Shown here piece after piece: positions 1 through 14,283 of a DNA stretch of 64,000 nucleotides. This DNA comes from Trogon surrucura. Taxonomy: Eukaryota; Chordata; Aves; Trogoniformes; Trogonidae. Under the pieces are notes generated by a model that made no database searches, was not told the DNA's origin, and saw only the letters and a list, made by a program, of their open reading frames with translations. How positions within the stretch are numbered: position 1 is the first letter of the stretch; the number at the start of each line of letters is the position of its first letter. The stretch lies in assembly GCA_020746105.1 (NCBI GenBank), contig CM036631.1:13516558-13580557 (forward strand), written 5' to 3'. A program made the translations under genes and the position numbers.

Positions 1-2799
<2,799 letters not shown>

Positions 2800-5700
2800 T
2801 CAGCCTCATTCTCTTTTTCTCTCTCCTCTTTGTGCTGCTACATCTATGAGAGAGAGAGGATATGCACTGAGTTCAGTGTAATGGGCCGGGCTGGCCCAGC
2901 TGAAGCCATCAACCTCTCTGAGCGAAGAAGCAAATTGCACTGATGTTTCTCCACTTAAGGTACGGAGCTCCGAAAAAAATCCCATTTGGGACTTGAACAC
3001 GGCATACGTGTTCTGAATGCTCAACAAAACTCAAATTAGAGTTACACTTGAGAATCCAAACTGATGTAGACCTGTTCACACAAGTAATTTACAACGACTT
3101 TGCTGCTTGAGCAGTGAAGCACATGCCAAACATTTCATAAAATTAGATAGTACACCAGGTGCATGCTGCTAGTTGTATGGATCTGTTTATATTTGGAGCT
3201 GAACATTTTAAAGTCGCATCTGCTTTAGTTGAATTTTAGATGTGTCTCGGAGCATTCGATCACATATTTGTAATAAAACTGTCTGCTTTCAACAGGTACT
3301 CACACAGCATGCTGGGGCTTCTGGAATGGGAGACAAGCACTCCAGCTTCACCGTGCCTGCTGTGCTTCAATGTACCCCAGAGTTCTCTCTTTACCTACCC
3401 CCAATTCAACTTGTACATAATAACCTTGATCAGTTTTTTGAATGCATCCAGCCCTGCTTCTTGACCACAAGCAGCAAAGCTTCAGAGGGGTTTAGAGTTC
3501 ACAGAGCTGAGTAGAAGGTGTAGAACTAGTTAATACAAGAGAAACAGAAAACTGAGCCTATGAGGCATGCTTTTGCCAGAACTTTTGCAATTGTGATGAT
3601 AACGTATGTTTTTAGGGTTATACATTAGCATAAAAGAAAAGCAAAAGGTCTTTACAGTGGAGCGACAGATTTAGTCTTAGACCTCATCAAACTGTTCATA
3701 TAATTCAGGACCCTGAAAAAGCATGATGCTGGACAACAAATTAGCACAGCACTAGGCCTCCTTTTTGTGAACTATTGCTTCTCCTGACATAGATTTATTT
3801 GCCAAATAACATAGGATTAGTTCTTTACACTGAGTAAACCACTGCAGAGGAACTGATTTCAGTGGCTGACTCCCAAGTTTTTAATTGTGCAAAAACTAAG
3901 CTTCCTAATTTAGTGTGAAAACACTATATGTTAGGAATACCGTTAAAAAAAAATCTATATAGAAAGTACATGAAAGAGAGGATGCATAACTAATACACTA
4001 CCATTTTGCTACCAGGTCCACAGTACATTAATTTCATTTAAAACGCACTGACCATACAGGATAAATTGATTTCGCTTTATATGGTGTTGACAGCCATGTT
4101 CATTGTGCAGTGAAATGTAGTGTAGTTTGAAGCTGACTATATCCATCAACATGGGGCAATATGCTGACTACTGGGTCAGATGAAGACATACATTACCCTG
4201 AGAGCAAAACACTCATTCGTATACAGCAGTGTCTTCTCCTGAGGATCACCACGGTAATTTATGATGCCTCCAATGCCATTACTTTACAGCTGACACCAAT
4301 TTGGCAATTTGTATACTAACATGTGTGCACATAAAAGAAGACAGGTTTGTGGCAAATGTGAGATGCAGAACTCTTTTAATACTCCTCTAAGTTAAGTACT
4401 ATGCTACAGGTGTTCAGAATTTACAGGAGTCTGCAGGTGCAGTCAGCTTATATTGCAAAAAGGAACAGTAACTTTGCTGAGCGACCTGCATATAGGACCA
4501 GTTTAGGGGTGTGGATGGTTAATGAGGCTCTGTCCACTGTTGTCAGAAGGCTTGGAACATGCATATCAAGGATACCATCTTTTGAGAAAGGATATCTTTG
4601 TTGTGAAACTATAAGTTACAAACATGGTAAGTCACCACTGAATCATTTGTTGAGACAGCTATATAATTTGAGAAAAATCAAATAGATCATGTAATGGTTT
4701 TTCCATCTTTTAAAATAACACTTTAAAATTTTTAAGTAGTATGCCAGCAATTAGAAAGTTGGTGACAAAAAAACTTTACATTATTACTGATGCACAAGAT
4801 ATCATTTGTTATTCAGCTACTGTACTCAAAGCAAAGGAAAGAAGACATATTTGAATCCCCTATCGTGATTTTCAATCTTTTACTTTCCAAAAGGTACTTA
4901 TTCAGTATGGCTAAGGAATTTGTCTCTAATCCCTTCTAACAGAATTTTGGCCTGACCTTTCAATCCTAATGCAGGCAGAGTACCTTTGCTAGTATCAAGT
5001 TTATAGGCTGGACTTTTAGTCTGGATATAGTTTAGATAGAACAAAAAAAAAAGGAAAAAAAAAAAGGAGAAAAAATCCACCGTAAATGATCTGTTTTCAG
5101 AGAAAGGTTATGTTGGAAACAATTCTTACTTAGAGTAATAAATTACAACTATCCCAAGAAATTCTGGCTGCATCTGCTTTAAGCAAGTCCATTCTTGAAG
5201 GATTTGAAAAAGCAGAGTTGATGTTCTTTGTGCTTGATCTCTGGGGGAATATTTGCAAGTTGACCCACAGCCCACCACAAAAGCATCTGCAAAATGAATT
5301 TCTGCAAATAACTGAAGTAATATAATTTCCATGTTCTTCTAACTATCTCAGAACTACAGAATTATATTCAGCAGATATAGCATTACAAGAAACTACTTCT
5401 GTTAACATGTGATTCTACGTGGGGAGCCAGAAAGTCTCAGTACCTTTTTAGCTTAGAAATGAAGTGCTAATGATACAAAATGCATATAAACTCAGTCAGC
5501 TCTTACACATAAGAACAAGTTGAAACGTAAGTTTTCAGACTGGTTATTCTTAGGTTTTTCATCCTGTCAAACAGGATTTCATCAATTTCAATAGGTTTTA
5601 CAAATTATGTATTTTTTTCTTATTGTGATAATTAGAGTACTGACAAAGGCTGAAAGAGATGCCTGAAATTTTGAAGAAAAGATATACACAAGTGCAAAGA

Positions 5701-8059
5701 AATAGGTGTCTTCTTTCTGAAAATATTTTCAGGAAAGTCCAATAACTAATAAACCAAAAACAACAGATAAAATAAAAATGTACTACTATTGAAGGGTAAG
5801 AAGAGAGGAGGAAGCTGGTAATTGTCTCTCTATTTCCTAGCTATGGTTCATACAGTCACAGGAGGAGGTTTTGATTTTCAGAATTAAGAGCTTTGTAAGA
5901 ATTAAAAATTACTGCAAAAACAGTAGTTTGGCTGCTCTGATGACTTAGTTGGCAAAGAAGTCTACACTTCGGCCTAAAGGCTGGGGCTGTCCTCAAAGTG
6001 ACACTTCGGGCCTCTGAAGGTGTGGGCTGCCTCGCTTCCTAGATGCTTTGCATTTCCTCAACTTGTCATGACTCTGATGATTTAAAATTAAAAGCAGATT
6101 AGAGGAGAACGATCACTTTTTGTGGATATATGGCAGGCAACTCCTAGGGGGAAGGTGGAATCCAGGCTAGACTCTAGGAACAAGACTGAGTCAAAGAACA
6201 CCACATAATGAATCTCAAAATGTTACAGCTTCTTTAAAGTAATTTCAAACCATATTGTTGTTCCAAAAGAGACTGTTCTCTAATGACACTGCAGTGGAAA
6301 AAGAATCCCTGTTCTTTAGAAAGAGAAAAGAACCTGATCATCAACAGGAAAGATAAACATTTTCACACTAATTTAATGTTAAGAAATACGCAGTAACAAT
6401 CGTGACATTGTTTGTTTATTTATTCCTGTCCTTATCTGAGGTTCTCAACTTTTATAATGACAAGAATTTTAGGACAGGCACCATGTCTTGGCATGTTCCC
6501 TGAAATCTTGGCCACATTAGGGTTAATCCTACTGTCTCTAACAAGATGTGGCTTTACCTTCCATTTTATCCACCATCTACCACAACAAAGCCTCAGACCG
6601 GGCCTTTACATGTTACCAGAATGCAAACAAAAATACACATGGTAGAAAGGAGAAACAAAAGGATGAGAAAAAGATGAGGGAGGAAAGAAAGATAAAAGAA
6701 GTGACAGCAAAAAGAAAAAGATTTTTATCAGTCACTCTGTTTTTCCTTAATTACTATTCACAGTCTGGCACTTGATTCACGTTTGAAGTGATGTATTTCC
6801 TTTGGCTCCCCCCAGATAACGAATCTTTGGCTACTCTAGAGAATATACTGCATACTATCTTCTGCAGACACATAACAGAATAGGATATGTATAAATAAAA
6901 ATATTCCCAGGTTCCTAGTGTAAAAGTGGCTGGTTAGTAGTAAAGCTCCTATCATCAGTTACTCATTAAGCTGAAATGACATTTTTATCTACTTTGGAAA
7001 AGACTGATTATGACCTCCAAAATATCTGTCTGTAGTAATACAACTAGCACTGCTGGCAGCTTGCATTGCAGAGACCAGAACCTAGTGAACATGCAAACAG
7101 GAGTCACTCTTTTACTGCTAGAGATGGGTTACTCATAAACAGGGAAATGCCATAAAAACAGGGAGCATGAGAAACTGGCTTGGCAGTCCCCTGTCCTGCT
7201 CTGAAACTGTGGACTGACAAATGCAGCCTTTAAGAAAGATATAGCAGTACATCAAATCAAGCAGAAATAACAGAATGACAAAAGCTTATGAATAAGCATT
7301 TAAATGTTATTTGGAGTTACTAAGTACAATGTTCAAATTCAGAGAAAGTTACAAAAATTACGACTTCACTGTCATCTAAGTGACTTGTAGCAGTGTTGAC
7401 GTAACATTTACCTGCTTTGCCCCTTGCCTCTTCTTCCCCCCTATCCACATTCAAAAGACTTTCTCATTCTTTATCACCAGCAAGAGAGGCAAAATAAATG
7501 GGTATCTCATGAACTATTGTCATTACTGTCATGGCTTGTCATCACTACGCAAAACTAACACCCACTTGGAAACGTGACTAGCTCCGGGATGGGGGTGCCT
7601 GTAGTCACACAGCAGCACAAATGTTCTGCAGGGAAATGTCTGTTTGTCAAGCTGCTTTCATTCCAAGCGCTAAACAAATATTATTCAGCTGGGATTTGAG
7701 GGCTAAACATTCCTTATAGGCTGCATGTCATGAATGAAGAGGGGGGAAAAAAACTGAGAAAGACGTGACTGATTCATGAAATACTGGAATATTTAAAGGA
7801 GCACTGAAATATTTCACCTGCAAGGGTTCTGAAGTGTGCTGTGTAAACACTAAGGGGCAGGAATACGCTCTAGCACAGGTTAGCTACATCCGCGTAACGC
7901 TTGGTTATGATAAGGCTGCTATTTTTCCTGTTAAGAGACTCCATTCTCTTTCAAACATGAACAAGAAGAACCAAAAGGGAATTCCCTAAGGTCAGCTCTG
8001 AGGAAACATAAACCTCTAATTCAATAACTCCGCTACTGCACTGAAAAAGGCCTTATTAT

Positions 8060-8400
8060 TGCAACATCCATATGGAGTCAATTGGACATTAATGACTAAT
8101 CAATCCCTCCCCTTTCTATTCTACTTATAGTGTCACAAGCCATGTTTAGATTAGCCCATTTCCTGCTTAGGATCGCTCAAGATGTCTTTTGTTCTTTCAG
8201 GGCTGGCCTGATGGAGGCAGCTTAAACAAACACACGACCCAAGTGGTGCAGGAGTTATAAACTGCCATATGTGAATGAACAAAGGGGCCATACTAAAGCC
8301 TTTTGTGGTATTTGTTAATGTTTTTCATCTGAGTTTAAAAAGACCTAATGACTTTGTGGTGAGCTGATGCATGTGGCTCGTGGCTTTGCAAAATGAAGGA
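8060..8400. promoter_or_regulatory. Candidate conserved intronic regulatory element
   Basis: This stretch is dense in developmental transcription-factor words: ATTAATGACTAATCAAT around 8088-8104 (homeobox-type), ttaaacaaacac at 8222-8233 (FOX-type) and a SOX consensus AACAAAG at 8278-8284. It has no simple repeats or mobile-element text. The composition suggests a conserved element, as is common in SOX6 introns, but conservation cannot be seen from one sequence. Confidence 0.25.
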
Positions 8401-9304
8401 AATTCTAGCCAGTTATATATCAGCATGTATTTTCCGAAGTGCCTTGTTTTCAGTTTTGGTGGCAGTGACTTTACTTTTTTAGTACATTTGTTTTACATAT
8501 GCAAGCAAAATTCTTAAATCTCGATTAAAACACAGCACCAGTTTTCACAGCCATCCTCACAATCTGTATATGTCTTTCCCCATTTGAAAGTCTAGAATGA
8601 CTAGTGAAACATCCTGAAACGAACAGTGAAATATCATCTGTGTGTGAAGTCAACTATTCTCAGCTTTATCAGTGGTAGCCGTTCACTCACCAGTGTTTAA
8701 AGCTGAATTGTTAATTTGGTCACGTTAAATACTGAAACAATATTTCTAAATAAGCTATTAGCACATCCATGCTCCCCAGCCAGCCGTGCCCAAATCTATG
8801 CTATTTAAATGAATTAAAACTGCTAAATGCAACTACTTCCTTAATGGCTTACACAAACAGTTTAGATTTCTTGACCACATTTTATGGTGAAATTAACCCT
8901 CATGGAAATTTGGCATGGAATGCAGCTAAGAAAATACAACAATCTTTTAAATTACATGGAATATTAACTGAATTAGTTAGTGCTTGAGGCCTGACTTAAG
9001 CCCTCAGCCTATACAGCTCCGCTTGTGCTGTAATATAAAAGCATAAGAAGTTGTTCTGTGAAGAACCATGAAACATCTCGACAGAAATCGGAATGATGCA
9101 GCAGCCTTTACTATAAATTTGGGGAGGTATGTAAGTGTCATAAGATTTTTCAATCATGCCACTTGCAGACTTCGAGACCCTTCACGGATAATTAATTAAA
9201 TGCTAACAACCCCATTCTGACATAGATATTATTGATAGAAAAAATGAAACGTACTTAAGTTATTCAGCCTAAATACAATCCACACTCTCACAAACACCAT
9301 TGCT

Positions 9305-9388
9305 GTTTCCCACCACCTCCCTAGGCAGTCTCTTCCAGTGTCTGACCACTCTTTCCATGAAGAATTTCTTCCTAATGTCCAGTCTAAT
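9305..9388 (-). mobile_element. CR1 LINE scrap
   Basis: About 80 bp closely matches the interior of the CR1 copy at 31.9-32.3 kb: cacctcc, ggcagtct, ttccagtgtctgaccac, then gaatttcttcctaatgtcc and agtct. The minus-strand reading gives LDWTLGRNSSWKEWSDTG, a frame-shifted reading typical of CR1 tails. Resemblance ends abruptly on both sides, with no 3' terminal ATTCTATG repeat and no upstream ORF2 sequence. It is an internal fragment of an older insertion. Confidence 0.75.
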
Positions 9389-12049
9389 GTTTCCATAAGA
9401 GCTTTATTGCCAATGGAGCTGTTACATAATTTCAAATTTCTCCTGACGTGACAGTCACCTGGAACATCCAGAAAACATGACACCGATTTAAATAGAGGGA
9501 CTAATTCTGCAGTTTTCAGTCATGCCTAAGAGGTTTTTTTAAAAACAATTCTGCCTGAACAGTGGACAGAGGACATGATCCATTCATGTTTCAGTCAATG
9601 GTTTGTTTTGTTCGAAGATGGACAAATGATGCACAGGAATTCCCCACAGAGAAAAAAGGCAGCCTGACTTCGCATTTGATGGATGCATTATTCAAGGTGT
9701 GGCTGACCACTGTTAATCAATAACTTTGTTTGCTCCTGCGTAGCAAAACAATGAATTCTAAAAGCTTAAGTACAATGTGGTTTCTTTAAAAGGAGACTAC
9801 GTTTAAGAATGGCAGAGAACTCTAGGAAACCACATTCCTCAAATTATGTGATATTAATGAAATGCAGAATACTTTGCAAAATGTTTTAATGTGTGGGAAT
9901 CCCTGTTTTAGTGGCCCATCCCTTGCATTCAATCTGCAATTGAATTTGTCACCTTCTAGTATATACAACATCATTCTTTGTATCAATATAACTAATTCTC
10001 TCCATCCAGTGTTTGCTGTTCTCACTTGTCATATCATATCAGCAATTAGATGGCAAGGACCTACGGCTACGATACACATATGTCATTTTTTTCTTGCCTT
10101 TCACATGGGGTGCTGATATTATAATAAGTAATAATATAATTAGTAAATAATGTATCATGAAGGGAGAGAAGTGAAAGCAGCATAACAGAAGCTGTAAGTT
10201 CACAAGCAATAATAAATGTTAGGAAAACCTCTTACGGCTACTTTTTCAAATACTTTGCACCTGTGCATCTGGGATTTGTGACTGAAGCCAGGAAGATGTT
10301 TTTATGAACAGGGCAACAGCATGTTCAAATGCATGTCCAAACCACATTTACCTGGTTTGGATAAAAAAAAAAAATGGGGAATTTGCCACAAAATAGGGGC
10401 TTAGGTGAAAATTTACAAATTACTCTTTTTCGGAATGCTGTCCTTCCTGTGTAACTAGCCCTGCCAAACCGAAAACATAATCGTTTCATATTTGCAGAAG
10501 CTGTGAAGATACTGTAATGCCCACCCCACACACATGTGGAACCACTGATTCTGTATAATCAAAGTACAAATAAAGAAAATATTGTCCCCTTGCTACCTGG
10601 TTCTGCATTAAAAGCTTGCTTAGCTTCTTGGCATATCTATGTGGAAGAAAAGCAGATGCTCTTAAACACTTTTCTATTGATGAGATACTGAGGTTCCTGA
10701 AGGAGAAAACGGTGGCAGTACAGACTTAGAAAAACAGACAGTTGTACAAAGAAGAGGATTTGTCTGAGTCTGTATCAATTGCTCATGCTTAGCCAGAATA
10801 TACGATGTTCTTTCCTTAATGTATTCATATTTCTGCTCCACTCCCTGTGCTCAAAGGAGGTAAGGAAAAAGGGCAAGATTCCACCCTCCTCCATGCAGCA
10901 TGATACAGTGGTGGCTTTCTCTGTCAGCTGAAAAATCAGTTGTGCCTGGAAATTTTACGTTATTTTAGGTAGCTTCAAGCTCCTTTTGCAACGCTGAAGC
11001 AATACAAAGACTTGTGCAGAGCTAAGAACCAGGGCCATGGAGTGTTTTACACCTGTGGTGGCTGTACGTGAGTGTGAAAAAACGTTTTAAACCACTGAAC
11101 TACTATATTTAATTTTTCACTCACTCCACTTAAAAATAGCTAAGCAAACTGACTGATGCTTTCAGCATTTGTGACAATGATTTTCTCATGGGCAAAGATT
11201 TTCTGTGTAAAGCTGCAGCCCACAGTTACTTTTTACAGCCTTGTTCTAAATTCCTGAAAATAATGTTTTGCTATATAATGGAAATTGTGACAAGCCCTTA
11301 ACCATAACTGTGCTAACAGGCATCCCTATTTAAACCTCAGGGCATTGTAACAGTGGTTGGTTGGTACATCAGAAATTCTAAGTAGAATTTTTTAAAAGTA
11401 AAGGTACTATTCTATAAGAATCAATTACTGCAGCACAGAAACAGAAAATGAGAAAGCCTCATATTCAACAGTAGAAAAAAATAATTAGGACAGTTGAAAA
11501 CCAAAAGGTAACGTGTGGAGGACATCCAGATTTATTATTCTGAAAGTGAGAAGCATAGTTTATATTGAATATCAGTGTCTTGAGAGGAATACATTTCAAT
11601 GCCATGGGGAAGACCAGTCCACACACACCCAGCTCTGATTTTTTTCAGTACTCAAAGCGGGAGTTCCCCCTGTAAAATGTAGTGGGGGTGCTGGCAACAA
11701 TGACATTCATGAAGTGGTTACATCAGAAAAGTGATGGATGGTTCTTAAAGACAGAAGGTCTTTTTCCTATCCCACCTTCAAGTATTGAGTTACTCCAGGG
11801 CTGAGGCACTGAATCTCATCCAAAACAACTGATATACTCTGCCTAAGTACATTATCGCAGATTTCTGATCTGTTATGAGTGATTCTGAAAAATGTAAGTG
11901 CATCACTCAGGTATCAGGCACAATCAAATAGATTCATGGATATTAAAAATGGCAACCACAATTAATGAAGGTCACCTTTAAGAATCTGGTCTAATTAATC
12001 AAGATAATAAGCTATTTTATCCTTAAATAATAAAGATACACTTACTGGA

Positions 12050-12068
12050 TTTTTTTTTTTTTTTTTTT
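12050..12068. repeat. T19 homopolymer
   Basis: Nineteen consecutive T residues in the intron. The adjoining sequence on either side does not resemble a processed pseudogene or SINE body, so it is not evidently a retrotransposon tail. Confidence 0.9.
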
Positions 12069-13044
12069 AATCGGAGACCTATAATAAGAATTCAGGGGAA
12101 GAAAAATTCCAGTACTTGAACTTACTGTTTTCTCTCTGGAAACACTTCTGTGTTTTCCGACAGCTTTCACTGTTTTCTGATTTTCATCTTTCCCCTCTCA
12201 ACTGCCATAGCAACTATTGCAAATATTTGTGTGCGACAAATACTGGCATGGAGAGGCATTCTTCCCTCCAGTATTTATAAAGCACTGTCACAAAAGTAGG
12301 TGATGCTTTGTCATCCAGGTACTATCTGCTGTTTACACCTCTGTATAGGAGGGTGTTAAACAAGTCTGGATTGTGTTGGCAGCCTGCCAGGATTGATCTG
12401 CCTGCAAATATTTGGTTCCTTTTCACCTGCTTCTTCAGCTGCTCAAAGTCAACCTGTTTCTGAGTTAAGAATGAATCGTGTCACCCTTTGTACAAGCAAT
12501 TATTTACTATTGGGCATATATGAGAATTTTGAGGCTTTGAGTATATGACAGAGGTGCTCCTTTGAGAAAACGATGATCTGTTTTTTACTTAATAGATTTG
12601 CAAATCCAAAAATGGCCAAGAAACTACCTCCTATATTGCAAAGACTCGCTATCTTTCCCCATTTAGCTCATTCCTCTCCTCCACATGATTCCTCATTCAC
12701 TGCTACTGCTGCTGCCGCCACTGCAGCCACTCATCGTTCACCATATTCTAGCATTTGGTTAAATCCGTGATAACCTAACACTATCTTTCTTTCTCTGCCT
12801 TTGAATTTCCCTTGCCTTTAGGCAGGTAGAATCTCTCACTGTACTATAACCTGCCTTGCAATGTAGTTAGTCCAAGTCAAACATGAATGTGAAGTGCTAA
12901 TTTTATGGACATAAAAAGACAGACTGCAGTTAACTGCAGCAAACATTGAGCAATTCATTGACTGTATGTTGGTCAGCAAATCCACCATCTGAAATGCTGC
13001 AGAACTGAGTTCTTAAGCTTACTGTTGAATTGAAATATCTTCTT

Positions 13045-13105
13045 TTAAAAGCAACGCTGAGCTTGTGCTCCTCCAAGCTTGGGTTCAAGTCCCAAACCAG
13101 GTTCA
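13045..13105 (+). mobile_element. tRNA-derived SINE relic or tRNA-like sequence
   Basis: The segment 13079-13095 forms a textbook T arm: stem TTGGG, seven-base loop TTCAAGT, stem CCCAA, which also fits the pol III B box. The ~45 bases upstream (aaagcaacgctgagcttg and on) do not fold into convincing D and anticodon arms. A functional tRNA gene is therefore unlikely, and a decayed tRNA-head SINE, possibly MIR-related, fits better. Confidence 0.4.
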
Positions 13106-13869
13106 GACCAAAACTCGTGTATATGTGAACAGCAAGCAATAAGATCAAGCCAGGGGTTACTACTGGAACCAATCCATATGCTGATCACAGTCCCCAACGG
13201 GCTTGCATGCAGCCTATTTGGAGTATGGTCAAAGATACCATGATCAAACAGATAAGGCTTAAAGCTATGTAATCTTAGACAGTGACCTGGTATATAGAAA
13301 AACACAATCTTTAACAAAAGGAACTTGCAAATTAAAGCAAGAGACAGCAGGCAGTGAAAGGAAGGACACAGTCACTAAGGAGGGCAAAGGCACTAAGTCA
13401 ATGAATTGAAGGAGATGGGCTGGTACAATCCCACGCTGAGGGATAAATACATACATAGATACAGAGCAAGTGGACAGAAAGATCCCACCATATTATTTGA
13501 AATTGTTTTAATCTAAACAAGCAGGCATGCACCTACTCAGAACTATGATGCACACTTAACACACACGTGTAGATTAGAATCAAAAGAAGAGTCAGCAAGT
13601 GCTAAACACAATTTATAGAATCAAGAAAATGACCACAGGAGATACAGAAAAAATGAAAACATCAAAACAGGACTCAGAAGAAAAGGTATCTGTGTATGCT
13701 CTCCCAAATGGGAAACTGTGAGGCCAAATATTTAACTCACAAGCCTCTGATTCTAATATACTAACAAGAACAAACATGGAACTAGAAGTTAAGTACTAAT
13801 AGGGCATTTTCATCTCTTTCCATTTGCTTTATAAAAATGAATTTAGGTTCACAAGGCATCTGATTTTTC

Positions 13870-13985
13870 ACTTGGGAAGACAGGAGACAGAGAAGCAACT
13901 TCTCTTTTACAGTATCACACAGTGAGACAGTGACAAAACAATAACATTCAGACGTTTTTGCCCTGAACCCAGGATCCAATCAAAA
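13870..13985 (-). mobile_element. MIR-like relic
   Basis: The order gacaggagacagagaagcaac, then atcacacagtgagacagtga, then cctgaacccaggatcc follows the reverse complement of MIR (cagagaggttaagtgac, gtcacacagctagtaag, cgaacccaggca). An interruption lies between the core and the tRNA-derived part. The match is weaker than the copy near 29.5 kb, and the borders are approximate. Confidence 0.55.
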
Positions 13986-14221
13986 CCCCTATATTTTAAC
14001 AGATTCAATTCTTTGGCAGGAATGACGATCAGGTCTTGATGGAATTTGAATCCCTGACTATGACAGCTGAAGGAAACCTCACTGCAACCCGAGCTAAGGT
14101 AAAATCAGTAATTGTCAACAGGAATGTTAGGTCTATTCTGCAGATTCATATCTACTACAACATAAAATCTTAACATCCTACAAATTTACAAAGCATTTGA
14201 CCACAACCACAAAACCAGAAG

Positions 14222-14283
14222 GATCCATAAACATAGAGCACATTATACAAGCACAAGATCCATAAACATTGAGCACATTATAC
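14222..14283. repeat. Two-copy tandem duplication, period 35 bp
   Basis: A 27-bp unit beginning gatccataaacat and ending cacattatac occurs at 14222-14248 and again at 14257-14283. There is a single difference (A versus T), and eight bases lie between the copies. The near identity indicates a recent local duplication. Confidence 0.9.

Noticed and set aside
6412-6775. Overlapping plus-strand frames with a Lys-rich tail as a nuclear protein
   Set aside because: The Lys/Glu-rich part is translated purine-rich intron and has no homology.
12690-12745. actgctactgctgctgccgcc trinucleotide tract as a coding alanine repeat
   Set aside because: It is short and imperfect, with no splice sites or homology around it.
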